A DNA stretch of 64,000 nt, taken from positions 5,146,001 to 5,210,000 of the forward strand of contig NC_013595.1 in NCBI RefSeq assembly GCF_000024865.1, in the 5' to 3' direction. This document shows positions 26,199 through 35,259 of this stretch, piece by piece (positions within the stretch are counted from its first letter, which is position 1; every line of letters begins with the position of its first letter). The translations under genes and the position numbers were made by a program. Source of the stretch: Streptosporangium roseum DSM 43021 (GTDB lineage: Bacteria; Actinomycetota; Actinomycetes; Streptosporangiales; Streptosporangiaceae). Under the pieces are notes generated by a model that ran no database searches, was not told the DNA's origin, and worked only from the letters and a program-made list of their open reading frames with translations.

Positions 26199-27041
26199 TC
26201 AGATCATCCGCCGCAGGGCGGTCTCCACGGCGTCGACGAGCGCATCACCTTCGGTACCGGGGTGGCGGGCAAGGCCGAGTTCGACGTCCGGCAGAGCAGG
26301 CAACGCGGCCGCGTCGTGGCAGGCCATGGCCGGCTCGAGGTTGGCGGGCATGAGCGCCGCGACCCCGAGCCCGGCCCGTAGCGCGGCGAGCACTCCGGCG
26401 AGACTGTTGCTTTCGAACGCCACCCGCCAGCGGCGCCCGGCGCCTTCCAGCGTTTCCAGCACCGACGTTCGCCAGGCGCACGTGTTCGAGAACAGCACCA
26501 CAGGCAGTGGATCGGCGTCGACGGCGACACCCTGCCCGACCGCCCAGACCAGCGGCAGACGCACCGTCCAGCGCGGCGGCCAGGGAAGATCCGGGACCTC
26601 GTCGAGCACGAGCTGGACACGGCCCGTGTCGTAGGCCTCCCGCATCGCCCCGTTGGAAAGACTGAGCACCTCCAGCGTCGCGTCGGGGTGCAGCCGCGCG
26701 AGGTCGGCGAGTGCCTGAGGAAGGCGGGAAACAGCGAGATCTTCGAGGAGCCCCACGCCGCAACGCCCGGTGAGCGCACGTCCCGTTTCGGCGAGTGCCT
26801 GTGCCGACAGCGCGAGAATGCGCTCGGCATAGGGCAGCAGCTCCTCGCCCGCCCGGGTCGGCGAGACGCCGGACGGCGCCCGGTGCAGCAGCGGACTGCC
26901 GACGGCCCTCTCAAGCTTGCGCAACTGCTGGCTGAGCGCGGGCTGGGTATGGCCGAGTGCCACCGCCGCACGGCTGATGCTGCCCGCTCGCACGGCGGTG
27001 ACGAACGACCGCAGCAGTGCAGTCTCGAGATCACGTGCCAT
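26199..27041 (-). CDS. LysR-family regulator
   Basis: 280 residues, slightly short for the family. N-terminal winged helix (RAGSISRAAVALGHTQPALS, QQLRKLERAVGSPLLHR) and a C-terminal periplasmic-binding-like co-inducer domain. Two methionines are possible (27041, 27047). It is divergent from an MFS transporter at 27114 with only about 70 bp between, the usual arrangement for a LysR activator or repressor and its target. Confidence 0.9.
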   Translation of the reverse strand: MARDLETALLRSFVTAVRAGSISRAAVALGHTQPALSQQLRKLERAVGSPLLHRAPSGVSPTRAGEELLPYAERILALSAQALAETGRALTGRCGVGLLEDLAVSRLPQALADLARLHPDATLEVLSLSNGAMREAYDTGRVQLVLDEVPDLPWPPRWTVRLPLVWAVGQGVAVDADPLPVVLFSNTCAWRTSVLETLEGAGRRWRVAFESNSLAGVLAALRAGLGVAALMPANLEPAMACHDAAALPALPDVELGLARHPGTEGDALVDAVETALRRMI

Positions 27042-27113
27042 AAGCATTCATTATGTCCGATCCAACGAATTAACGACTTCCTATGGCATTACCGGAGATC
27101 TAGCGTCAAACCG

Positions 27114-28340
27114 GTGACCAGATTTCGACAGGTGCTCGCGGTGCCGGGGATGACGCCCCTGCTGGGTATTTCGCTGCTCGCCCGTGCCGCGATCACGGCG
27201 GACGTGATGGCGCTGACGATGTACGTCGTGCTTGCCCTCGACATGAGCTACGCGGCGGCGGGAGCCGTGGCGGCGGCGCTCACCGCCGGTATCGCGCTGG
27301 GCGGGCCGCTGCTGGGCCGGATGATCGACCGGCGGGGCCTGCGTACCGTGCTGATGGCCACGGTCGTGCCGCAGATCGTGTTCTGGCTGACCGTGCCTGT
27401 GCTGCCGTACGTGATCTTGCTGGGTGCCTCCTTCGCCGCCGGTCTGTTGATGGTGCCGGTCCAAGCGGTCACCAGGCAGGCGATCGCCGCGATGACGACG
27501 GCAGGGCAGCGGCGGGCGGCGTTCACGCTGGAGTCGGTGGCGGGCGAGCTGTCGTACATGGTGGGCCCGGCGGTGGTGATCCTGTGCGCGGCGAAGGTGT
27601 CCCCCGGCGTGGTGGCATGGGGAGTGGGCGCCGTGATCGCCGTTGGCGGGGCCGGGATCGCCCTGCTCAACCCGCCGCTGCGGGCCGAGGACGAGGCGGA
27701 CGGCGACGCGGCAGGCCGGCCCCGGCGCCGGGAGTGGCTGGGAGCGCGCATGGTCGCTGTTCTGACGATGGGGTTCGGCGCCACGATGCTGCTCAGCGGC
27801 GTCGACCTGGCCATCGTCGCCACCCTCCAAGAAGCCGGTCAGGTCTCGTGGGCGGCCGTGGTCGTCGCCGTGTTCGGGGTGACGTCCGTCGTGGGCGGCC
27901 TGGTGTACGGAGCGCTGCCCCGGCCGATGCCCACCTGGCTGCTGCTCGGCCTGCTCGGGCTGGTGACGATTCCGGCCGGACTCGCCCATGACTGGCCTTG
28001 GCTGTGTGCGGCCGTCATCGGTGCCGGGCTGCTCACCGCACCGACCCTCTCCACGGTCTCCGACGTGGTGAGCCGGCTGACGCCGGCCAGTGTGCGAGGT
28101 GAGGCGACCGGCCTGCAGTCCTCGGCGCTGAGCGCGGGGTTCGCGCTCGGCTCCCCGGTCGCGGGAGCGGCGATCGACGCGTCCGTGCCGGCGGGCGGCT
28201 TCGCGGCGGCGGGCCTGGCCGGCCTGCTCGCCGCACTGGCGGGATACCTGCTCTCGCGCCGGTCCCCCGCCGCCGCAACGTCTCCGTCGTCCTCATCGCG
28301 GGCACTCCAGCCTTGCGACGCCGTCGCGCCGGCCCCGTGA
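27114..28340 (+). CDS. MFS transporter
   Basis: About 408 residues with 12 hydrophobic segments. GRMIDRRGLRTVLM is the motif A-like loop. The pattern fits small-molecule exporters of the actinomycete MFS_1 type. The start is uncertain: GTG at 27114 (VTRFRQVLAVPG) gives a sensible N-terminus with GGAG about 14 bp upstream. Divergent from the LysR gene, its probable regulator. The C-terminus ends in a Ser-rich tail. Confidence 0.85.
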   Translation: MTRFRQVLAVPGMTPLLGISLLARAAITADVMALTMYVVLALDMSYAAAGAVAAALTAGIALGGPLLGRMIDRRGLRTVLMATVVPQIVFWLTVPVLPYVILLGASFAAGLLMVPVQAVTRQAIAAMTTAGQRRAAFTLESVAGELSYMVGPAVVILCAAKVSPGVVAWGVGAVIAVGGAGIALLNPPLRAEDEADGDAAGRPRRREWLGARMVAVLTMGFGATMLLSGVDLAIVATLQEAGQVSWAAVVVAVFGVTSVVGGLVYGALPRPMPTWLLLGLLGLVTIPAGLAHDWPWLCAAVIGAGLLTAPTLSTVSDVVSRLTPASVRGEATGLQSSALSAGFALGSPVAGAAIDASVPAGGFAAAGLAGLLAALAGYLLSRRSPAAATSPSSSSRALQPCDAVAPAP

Positions 28341-28562
28341 CGTCAGCCCGGTACGGCTCCGGCCGTACGCCGCCGGTGACGAGCCGGGTACGGCCACGGG
28401 CACGCGGTCGAGGACGGAGACGGCGCCGGCCACCGGTTGCGGCACCACGACGATGATCAAGATGCGATCAGCCGTGACCGTACCTCGGGGTCGTCGGTGA
28501 AGACGCCGGCGATCCAGCGATTCGTCGCGAGGATGACGGCACCTCAGGTCGTTCGGTTTTAC

Positions 28563-28584
28563 ATTTCTTGACTAGTCATGAAAT
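28563..28584. promoter_or_regulatory. palindromic operator overlapping a promoter, PadR gene
   Basis: 22-bp near-perfect palindrome with half-site ATTTCTTGACT and centre CTAG (one mismatched pair), 19 bp upstream of the PadR start codon. It contains TTGACT, a good -35 hexamer, so a dimeric regulator bound here would block RNA polymerase. Autoregulation by PadR is inferred. Confidence 0.62.
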
Positions 28585-28603
28585 TGAGTAGATAGTCTCC
28601 TTC

Positions 28604-29179
28604 ATGGCGTTACGGCATGCGGTGCTGGCGGCGTTGCTGGACGGGGAGTACACCGGCTACCAGCTCGCCAAGATCTTCGACGTGGGCGTGTCCAACTTCT
28701 GGTACGCGTCACCGCAGCAGCTCTACACCGAGCTGGCGAAACTGGAGAAGGCCGGGATGATCTCCGGGAGGCAGATCATCCAGCTCGACCGGCCGAACAA
28801 GCGGGTCTTCACGGTCACCGGGGCGGGCCTGGACGAGCTGGCGGCCTTCGCCGCGGCTGCGTCCAAACCGCTGTCCATCCGCGACGACCTGGCGGTGAAG
28901 GTCCAGGCCGTCGACCACCTCGACCCCGCCCCCGTGCTGGCCCAGCTCGGCGAGCGGGCCGCCGAGGCCGCCGCCAGGCTGGCACTGTTCGGCCAGGGCA
29001 TGCGGCGGCTGCGGGGCGACCTCGACGAGGAGGAGTTCCTCCGCTCGTCCGAACGGGTCGGCCCGTACCTGACCTACCTGGCCGGATGCCGCCTGGAGCG
29101 GGAGATGCGCGACTGGTGCCTGACCACCGCCGCCCTGCTCCGCTCCCGCACGGCGAGCCACCCCGGGGAGGGCCGATGA
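28604..29179 (+). CDS. PadR-family regulator
   Basis: 191 residues. N-terminal winged helix (LRHAVLAALLDGEYTGYQLA, QLYTELAKLEKAGMISGRQI, RVFTVTGAGLDEL) and a C-terminal vinculin-like helical dimerisation domain; this is the PadR subfamily with long C-terminus. It shares a 4-base ATGA overlap with the SGNH hydrolase gene, so the two are translationally coupled and co-regulated from the operator at 28563. Confidence 0.9.
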   Translation: MALRHAVLAALLDGEYTGYQLAKIFDVGVSNFWYASPQQLYTELAKLEKAGMISGRQIIQLDRPNKRVFTVTGAGLDELAAFAAAASKPLSIRDDLAVKVQAVDHLDPAPVLAQLGERAAEAAARLALFGQGMRRLRGDLDEEEFLRSSERVGPYLTYLAGCRLEREMRDWCLTTAALLRSRTASHPGEGR

Positions 29180-29988
29180 CGTACGGCGCGACGCCTCAGG
29201 GGGCGGCCAGGACGTTCACCCGGTACGTCGCGCTCGGCGACAGCCAGACGGAGGGCCTCGGCGACGGCGACGAGATCCGTGGCTATCGTGGCTTGGCGGA
29301 CCGGCTCGCCGAGCACCTCGCCACGGCGGTCCCGGACGTCCACTACGCCAACCTGAGCGTACGGGGACGCCTCGCCGCGCAGGTCCACGCCGAGCAGCTC
29401 GCCCCGGCACTGCGGCTCCGGCCCGACCTGGCCACGGTGATAGCCGGGATGAACGACCTGATCAGGCCCAGCTTCGACGCCGCCGCGGTCGCCGCGAGCC
29501 TGGAGGAGATGTTCGCCGCGCTCACCGCGTCGGGCACGCACGTCCTCACGGTGACCTTTCCCGACATCGCGAAGATCGCCCCCCTGGCCCGGCCGCTGCT
29601 CCCCCGCGTGCTCGCCCTGAACGAGCGGATCCGCGAGGCCGCGGCCCGCCATGACGTCACCGTGATCGACACCTTCCCGCTCGCCTTCGCCACCGACGCC
29701 AGGATGTGGAGCGTCGACCGCCTGCACGCCAGCCCTCTGGGCCATGCCCGGATAGCCGCGGCCTTCGCGCACGCCCTCGGGATCCCGGGCAGCGACGACA
29801 CCTGGTCGGCCCCGCTCGTACCGGTCGCCCCGCGCGGACGCCTGCGAAGCGCGGGAACGGAGGTCCGCTGGGTCGCCGGCTTCGCCGGCCCGTGGATCTA
29901 CCGCCGCATGCGGGGCAGATCCTCCGGCGACGGCCGCAGCGCCAAGCGCCCCGACCTCACGCCTGTGCTGCTCTCCCTCAAGGAGTGA
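29176..29988 (+). CDS. SGNH/GDSL-family hydrolase
   Basis: 270 residues. All four blocks are visible: GDSQTEG with the nucleophile Ser, a block II glycine region (LSVRGRLAAQ), GMNDLI with the oxyanion Asn, and DRLHASPLGH with the Asp-His pair. No signal peptide, so it is cytoplasmic. Expected to hydrolyse a carboxyl ester. Start ATG overlaps the PadR stop. The last 60 residues are basic and probably disordered. Confidence 0.9.
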   Translation: MTYGATPQGAARTFTRYVALGDSQTEGLGDGDEIRGYRGLADRLAEHLATAVPDVHYANLSVRGRLAAQVHAEQLAPALRLRPDLATVIAGMNDLIRPSFDAAAVAASLEEMFAALTASGTHVLTVTFPDIAKIAPLARPLLPRVLALNERIREAAARHDVTVIDTFPLAFATDARMWSVDRLHASPLGHARIAAAFAHALGIPGSDDTWSAPLVPVAPRGRLRSAGTEVRWVAGFAGPWIYRRMRGRSSGDGRSAKRPDLTPVLLSLKE

Positions 29989-30078
29989 GCAGCGGCGATG
30001 CGGGGCTCGCGGGGAGAGGCGGGCGACGGCTGATCGACCGGTGTCGCCCGCCGCAGCGGGAACACATCAACTGCTGCG

Positions 30079-30669
30079 TCACCGGCGCGGCGCCTGCCAG
30101 CGGGCGTCGAGCCGGCCGTGCCGCATTCGGCCTACCAGGCGGACGTGCAGCGTCTCCGGCGTGTTGTCGCCCGCGTCCCTGCTGATCGTCAGGCTGCTGT
30201 GCCGTACCGACAGCTCGTTGGCGTTCACCACCATGCCCGGCGCGAGGACCAACTCCACGTTGCCGCCGCTCACCCGCAGCTCGATGACCAGCTCGGGCGC
30301 GCTGCGCACCGCGCTGGTCAGGTCCAGCATCACGTCGCACCACGCGGTGCGCAGCGCGAGCCGGTGCGGCAGCGTCCACCGGCCGTCGCGGCGCACCGAG
30401 CCGTGCCGCTCCTTGATGGTGAGCAGTTCGGCGGCCGGCTCGGCCGGCGGCCCAGCGAGCGGCAGCGTGAGGGCACCCGCGATCAGGTCGGTGATGAGCG
30501 GGGTCAGCTCGTCGATGGTGCGGGCGGCCAGCGCCGCGTCCAGCCGCTCGTCGAACTCGACCGGGTCGAGCCGGCCGTCGGCGACGGCGGCGTGCAGCAG
30601 TTCGATGATCCGGTCGCGTTCCGCGTCGGACGCGCGCAGCGCGGGCGAGCGGTGCGAATCTTCCGGCAT
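30079..30669 (-). CDS. DUF1707 domain protein
   Basis: 196 residues. The N-terminal 50 residues are a clear DUF1707/SHOCT-like domain (LRASDAERDRIIELLHAAVA, DGRLDPVEFDERLDAALAAR). The C-terminal half is beta-rich (DVMLDLTSAV, LVIELRVSGGNVELVLAPG) and resembles the adhesin-like DUF4097/cell-wall-active-antibiotic-response region. No membrane helix. Start ATG with AGGAGG 5 bp upstream. An 8-bp inverted repeat (CCTTTGAA/TTCAAAGG, 30759-30786) lies about 90 bp upstream and may be regulatory. Function unknown. Confidence 0.87.
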   Translation of the reverse strand: MPEDSHRSPALRASDAERDRIIELLHAAVADGRLDPVEFDERLDAALAARTIDELTPLITDLIAGALTLPLAGPPAEPAAELLTIKERHGSVRRDGRWTLPHRLALRTAWCDVMLDLTSAVRSAPELVIELRVSGGNVELVLAPGMVVNANELSVRHSSLTISRDAGDNTPETLHVRLVGRMRHGRLDARWQAPRR

Positions 30670-30840
30670 CCAGCCTCCTTGGCGGCGACGTGGTGGCATC
30701 GCGCCACCGGCGTTTCACGATCTTGATTCTGTTGACGGGAACGGTGACCCGTCCTGCTCCTTTGAATTTCTCCTGAAGTTCAAAGGGAACGGACGGATGA
30801 TGGAATGCGGTGCTGGTGGCGCCCAGGGTATCTCGATTGC

Positions 30841-30891
30841 TGAGGCCGGGACCGCCCGAGGGGATCTCACACCCGGGCGGCCCCGGCCTCA
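30841..30891. terminator. strong GC hairpin, probable terminator
   Basis: Inverted repeat with 18-bp arms (starting TGAGGCCGGGACCGCCCG), one mismatch and a 15-base loop. It lies downstream, on the minus strand, of the hydrolase and resolvase remnants and would have ended their transcripts. It also isolates the DUF1707 promoter. Confidence 0.65.
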
Positions 30892-31005
30892 GGCAGACAG
30901 GGCCAAGCCCAGCCCCGCTCGGAAACGTCGACGGTTCTCCCCGCCGGGGGCTGACCGCCTGCGTGCCGTGGGGCGAGGACGGGCCTACCGGGTGCGGGCT
31001 CGGTG

Positions 31006-31103
31006 TCAGTCGTCGATGGCCTGGTAGAGGGTGGTCCAGAAGTCGTGGATCAGCCGCGCCGAATCCGGGGTGGACATCCCGGCCTGGGCGAGCAGGAACC
31101 CAC
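31006..31103 (-). pseudogene. C-terminal tail of a beta-lactamase-family hydrolase
   Basis: About 31 residues ending at a stop (LLAQAGMSTPDSARLIHDFW then TTLYQAIDD) match the conserved C-terminus of actinobacterial class C beta-lactamase-like hydrolases. A related, longer remnant lies at 33284-33900, where the equivalent reads LLTQTGMSTPDS. The rest of this copy is absent: the sequence switches directly into the serine-recombinase remnant. Confidence 0.55.
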
Positions 31104-31112
31104 CGCTGAGGC

Positions 31113-31689
31113 GACGGTGGCGGGCGACGGGTACTGGCTCTTCTTCTTGCCCTTGATGATGACGAGTTTGGCTGCGATGTCGCGCAGGCTGAGGCTCTGG
31201 TCACGGAGGTGGAGGGCGAGGGTGAGCATGGCGTCGTCGGTGACGCTGGCACCGCCGATGGTCTTGCCGCGGGTGCGGGCGGATTCGTGGCCTTCCAGAG
31301 TGCGGTCGCGGATGTACGCACGCTCCATGCCGGACAGGGCGGCCGGCACGGTGAAGACTCCCCGGGCCGGGTCGTGCGATCCCTGGAGCTCTCCGGTGAG
31401 GAACTCCAGGCCGACATCACTGGCCTTGAGCTGTTCGGCGAGCGCGGCCAGCTCCAGTCCTCGGCCCAGGCGCTTGTGTCGGTGACCGTGCTGGCCGCCC
31501 TGTGACGACGAGCGTCGTCGCGACGCCCGAGGCGCGCAGCTCCCGAGCGCGGGCGACAGCCTTGTCGGGTTCAGGACGGGTCGCAGCCCTGGTGAAGATC
31601 TTCTCGGCGAAGATTCGCGTGACGCCGGCGGCCTTGAGGGAGTCGAGCCGGATGCCGAGGGACTGGCGGACGGTCGTGTGCTTCCACAC
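31113..31689 (-). pseudogene. serine recombinase (resolvase/invertase), broken
   Basis: Resolvase-family sequence in two frames. The first part reads DSLKAAGVTRIFAEKIFTRA and ELRASGVATTLVV; near 31490 the frame shifts and continues with HKRLGRGLELAALAEQLKAS, TLEGHESARTRGKTIGGA and SLRDIAAKLVI. The N-terminus with the catalytic serine (normally YARVST) is missing and the helix-turn-helix end is fused to unrelated sequence. It is certainly inactive. Typical intact relatives are about 190-200 residues. Confidence 0.72.
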
Positions 31690-31720
31690 GCTGGAAATCG
31701 TCGTCTGCCACGACCGGAGC

Positions 31721-31835
31721 GTTTCATGAGTACGTTTCAGGGCTTACGCGTTTGCAACAACCTATGAAACAGATTTCGCCCGGCACGGTCGAGCCCTCAC
31801 GCCGTGTCTCACAGGCGACCACCTATGAGACATGA
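31721..31835. other. candidate res-type site upstream of the broken resolvase
   Basis: Repeated motifs ACCTATGAAAC (about 31760) and ACCTATGAGAC (about 31821) as direct repeats, and GTTTCAT at 31721 in inverse orientation to the first. Clusters of such subsites are expected next to resolvase genes. The symmetry is modest and the assignment tentative. Confidence 0.35.
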
Positions 31836-31967
31836 CTCCCCGTCGACGCCTGCCCGCCGGTGGAGACGCCTGTCACGGCGAGATGAGACGAACGCGTACT
31901 ATCGGGCCTTGCCACTCTGCGATCCGGGCAAACTGCAGCCGAATCGTCACTCGGGAGACGCCAACGT

Positions 31968-33080
31968 ATGAATACGCCACCATCGCCACCTGGAGTTGAG
32001 CCGACTGACGGATCAGCCGTCCGGATCGGCGCTCTCGTCCCGCTGACTCGGCCTGGCTGGGTCGAGGCAGGCCGACACTTGCTGGCTGGACTCGAGCTGG
32101 CCGTTCGCGAGGTCAATGACGCCGGCGGGATCGTCGGAAGACCACTCGAGTTGGTGGTCCGAGACACCGCGGCTGATCCAGAGAGGGCCGCGGCGGCCGT
32201 AGATGAATTGGCGCGCCTGGGCGTGGCTGCCTTGGCGGGTGAATATCACAGCGTCGTCGCTCGCGCCGCTGCCGCCAGAGCCGACGCCCTCGGCCTGCCG
32301 TTCCTCTGCTCGTCAGCGGTTCTCGACGCGCTCACCGAACAGCCAACGGAATGGATCGCGCGCCTCGCCCCGCCGCAGTCCCGCGGCTGGCAGATCTACG
32401 CAGACTTCCTCCTCAGCGCGGGCCACAGTCGAATCGCCGTAGCAGCCCAGCCGAGTGTCTACTGGGCATCCGGGGCCCGCATTCTGCGGGACTACCTCGC
32501 TGCCCGCGGCGGCACCGTCATCGAACTCGACATGCGCACGCTCACCCCCACGGCCGTGTGCGACGAACTCGTCGACAATCGCGCGACAGCCCTCCTTCTT
32601 CTGGTCGGCCACCCGGAGCCGGCAGTGCCGATCGTCAAGGCTGTCCGCCGCGACCAGCGCCTCGCCGAGATCATGATCGGTGCTCCGGCCGGGCAACCGG
32701 AGTTCGCCGAATGGGCGGCGTTGCTGGGCGACGACGGCGCCGCGATCCCGTTCCTGCGCTACCTGCCCGAGCGCCTCAGCCCACTCGGTGTACGAGTCGA
32801 GACGGCTCTCCGTGAGCGGCTGGCCGAAGCGCCCTCCTTCGTTGCTTTCGAGGGCTATGACACGGTCGCCGTCCTCGCCGATGTGCTGCGTGCTCACGGC
32901 GCGGACCGGGCGCGCATTGCTGAATTCTGGCCGCGCGTTGCCGTCGAAGGGACCCGCGGGCAGATCCAGTTCTCCTGCACGCCAGGCGTCAGCGTTTGGC
33001 AATGGGCTTGGGCGCCGATCCAAGTCGTTGATCGAGATCCGGCAGAACCCGGTCGCTTTCGGGTCCTCCACGCCGGCTGA
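31968..33080 (+). CDS. branched-chain amino acid ABC-type substrate-binding protein without signal peptide
   Basis: 370 residues of the type 1 periplasmic-binding fold (Leu/Ile/Val-binding, peripla_BP_6). VRIGALVPLTRPGWVEAGRH and LELAVREVNDAGGIVGRPLE form the first lobe and its binding-site entrance; AFEGYDTVAVLADVL is the usual late helix. There is no signal peptide or lipobox at the N-terminus, and no ABC permease or ATPase gene is near, so it may work inside the cell as a sensor or be a truncated orphan. Ribosome site GGGAGA lies before the ATG. The first 18 residues are Pro-rich. Confidence 0.82.
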   Translation: MNTPPSPPGVEPTDGSAVRIGALVPLTRPGWVEAGRHLLAGLELAVREVNDAGGIVGRPLELVVRDTAADPERAAAAVDELARLGVAALAGEYHSVVARAAAARADALGLPFLCSSAVLDALTEQPTEWIARLAPPQSRGWQIYADFLLSAGHSRIAVAAQPSVYWASGARILRDYLAARGGTVIELDMRTLTPTAVCDELVDNRATALLLLVGHPEPAVPIVKAVRRDQRLAEIMIGAPAGQPEFAEWAALLGDDGAAIPFLRYLPERLSPLGVRVETALRERLAEAPSFVAFEGYDTVAVLADVLRAHGADRARIAEFWPRVAVEGTRGQIQFSCTPGVSVWQWAWAPIQVVDRDPAEPGRFRVLHAG

Positions 33081-33283
33081 GAGCGCGCGGAGGTCCGACT
33101 GACCTGATCTGCCCGAACTTGAGGCTGTCTACCTGTTCATCGACTACGACTTCATCGACTACGGCTCGGTGACGGAGCAGTACCGGCCCTTGAGCAGCGA
33201 CCGATCGGCCAGTGGCGAGAGCGGGTCAGCACGTGGTGCGTCACCGCCATCCAACGCTCCGATGCGGGTGGCAGATGGCGGTG

Positions 33284-33900
33284 CTACCCGCAGACTCGCT
33301 CGACGACGGTGGCCTGTTCGGCGGCTCCAGCACGGATGTACCCGGCCATCGATGAGTCCGGGGTGGACATCCCGGTCTGGGTGAGCAGGATGCCGACGAG
33401 CTGGTTGTGCGGGTCGGCGTAGGTGGTGGTGCCGGCTCCGCCGTCCCAGCCGAACTGGCCGACAGGCGCGTAGTCGCCGCGGTAGGTGCGCACCGCCATC
33501 CCGAAGCCCCAGCCGCCGTGCTGCCCCTGGCCGTGCGACAAATGGACGACGTTGCGGGCCCAGGTCTCTCGGGCGGCCAGCTGCTCGGGCGTGAGGCGGT
33601 TGGTGGTCATCAGCTCGACGGCGGGCCGCGGCAGGATCCGCTGGGTCCCGTGCATGCCGTGGTTGAGCAGCATCCGGAAGTAGGCGTGGTAGTCGTCGAC
33701 GGTTGAGTCGAGTCCGCCGCCGCCTGACGGGAACGCCGGGGGCTTGCTGTGGTGTCCCCCTTCGGCCGGGTCCGCCACGGTGAACTCTCCGGTCTGCCAG
33801 TCGGGGGCGTACAGGGGCGGCAGCCGGTCGATCTTGTCGGCGGGCACGTGGAAGGCGGTGTCCTTCATGCCCAGCGGATCGAACTTGCTCCGGTGATCGG
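33284..33900 (-). pseudogene. beta-lactamase-family hydrolase, N-terminally truncated
   Basis: About 205 residues of the C-terminal part of a class C beta-lactamase-like hydrolase (FDPLGMKDTAFHVPADKIDR, HGWGF-type GGWGFGMAVRTY, GQFGWDGGAGTTTYADPHNQ carrying the third motif). The SxxK and YxN catalytic motifs are missing because the sequence is cut at about 33900, just before a dispersed repeat starting at 33907. The last 20 residues also diverge from the family end. It is non-functional. Confidence 0.68.
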
Positions 33901-33906
33901 CACTGC

Positions 33907-34054
33907 CAAGTCCGACTTGCCGCACAACTTGCTCCGCGCCGAACGCCTACCTGACCGCTCCTGTGGGCGTCGTTGCAAAGGCCCTCGGGGCCATCCTCGG
34001 GGCCGCCTGCGACGGCCAGGCATCCGCCGACCCCTGTTGCGCGCGGAGATGATG
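33907..34054. repeat. dispersed repeat, short copy
   Basis: Begins CAAGTCCGACTTGCCGCACA and ends GCGGAGATGATG. Nearly identical to 36317-36537 except that the other copy holds about 74 additional bp between the two conserved blocks (33907-33992 and 34009-34054). It truncates the hydrolase remnant. No gene in it is recognised. Confidence 0.72.
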
Positions 34055-34080
34055 GGCTCTGGCTCCCTCTTGATGATCGT

Positions 34081-34163
34081 GGTGACAGAGCGTGGCGCCG
34101 TTAGATATAGCGGAGGATGCGGACCAGTCCTGCGCCACTCCGACAACTGCACGCTCTGTCACC
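34081..34163. repeat. 83-bp unit with 14-bp inverted ends
   Basis: GGTGACAGAGCGTG at the left and its exact complement CACGCTCTGTCACC at the right enclose 55 bp. It may be a minimal non-autonomous element or a paired regulatory site; no second copy was noticed. Confidence 0.5.
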
Positions 34164-34296
34164 GAGATCGTCGTGGGCGCGTTGAGAGTGTCACCGTCTG
34201 TGACAGCGAAGGAGTCGTCTCCCCTTGACGGGGGAGGATCGTGGCTCCTCAGGGGGAGGTGGGGACTCGGTCCGCGCCGGAACACTCGTGATCATT

Positions 34297-35259
34297 ATGA
34301 GAATCCAGATGCCTGTCCATCCACGGTGGAGCGCCGTTAGGAAGGTCGCGGGGTACGGCGCCGCCTCGACCTTGTCCCTGTACCTCATCGTCAAGGTCGC
34401 CTTGGTCGCTGCCGCCCTACTCGGTATCGTGCCCGCGCAAAGCGGCATGGATACCACGGAGTGGGTGACGCTCAACGCGATCACTGTGGTGATGTCGTTG
34501 GTCGGAGTGGCACTGGGACTGGCTCTAGCTCAGCGGTGGGGTCGGCTGATCCCTGGCCCGCCGCTGCTCTTCTTCGCATGGGTGGGCGCGGGGTTCCTGG
34601 TTCCGATGATCCCGTACGGGATCGTGAGCGTCTTGCTCGGCGCGGGCGGCGCCCAGGCCGGCGATGACGCGGCGATGCCGGGATGGGAGACGATCGGCAT
34701 CGGCGTTGGATTCACGGGGATGGCGGTGGGCCTGGCCGTCGCCCTGCCGATCTATCTGCGAGAACGCTGGCCGCAAGCCTTCCTGGGGAGACTGGGCGAG
34801 CTCCCCGGCACCAGCCGGGGGGCACGGTTGTTTCTCCTGATCGGGCTGATGATGAGCGCCGGGCTGGGGCTGCTCTGGGGGTATTGGGCACTCGGCGGGA
34901 GGCTGGGACTGGACCCCACGCACATCGGCCGCGAGACTCTGGACAGCCTGCTGATGCGCGGCAACTGGGGGGCGTGGGCGCTCCTCGGCGCCGGGTGCGG
35001 CTGGTCTCTCGTCGCAGCCCGGCCTTCCCGGTTGCCACTGCGGGTCCCGATGGCGCTGGTGTTCCTCGCGTCGGGTTCGCTGTTCGCCTGGGGGGGCTGG
35101 AAGCTTCTCTGGGCCATCGTCCGGCCCGGCGACTTCGCGACGTCGGAGTATCCGGTCGTCGCCGTGATGGAGCATGCCCTGAGCGTCTGCGCCGGCCTCG
35201 TGCTTATGGCCGTCGTCCTGCGGACATATCGCGCCCAGGCCGCGGACTCGGCTGAGTAG
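34297..35259 (+). CDS. multi-pass membrane protein, unknown family
   Basis: About 320 residues with roughly eight membrane helices (first at about 22-45, last at about 295-315). The N-terminus PVHPRWSAVRKVAGYGAAST and repeated GLALAQRWGR/IPYG-type loops look like a conserved actinomycete family of unknown function. Several starts are possible (GTG 34288, TTG 34225); the ATG at 34297 is chosen for a sensible N-terminus, but it lacks a clear ribosome site. A hairpin TCCCC-TTGACG-GGGGA lies about 60 bp upstream. No transporter motif is recognised. Confidence 0.72.
   Translation: MRIQMPVHPRWSAVRKVAGYGAASTLSLYLIVKVALVAAALLGIVPAQSGMDTTEWVTLNAITVVMSLVGVALGLALAQRWGRLIPGPPLLFFAWVGAGFLVPMIPYGIVSVLLGAGGAQAGDDAAMPGWETIGIGVGFTGMAVGLAVALPIYLRERWPQAFLGRLGELPGTSRGARLFLLIGLMMSAGLGLLWGYWALGGRLGLDPTHIGRETLDSLLMRGNWGAWALLGAGCGWSLVAARPSRLPLRVPMALVFLASGSLFAWGGWKLLWAIVRPGDFATSEYPVVAVMEHALSVCAGLVLMAVVLRTYRAQAADSAE

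Noticed and set aside
26688..27113. Upstream extension of the MFS frame across the LysR gene
   Set aside because: It is antisense to the LysR DNA-binding domain and has no membrane character; the divergent gap supports a start near 27114.
34220..34236. TCCCC-TTGACG-GGGGA hairpin as a MerR-type operator
   Set aside because: No MerR-family gene is nearby and no suitable -10 box at the long spacer expected; recorded only as a hairpin.
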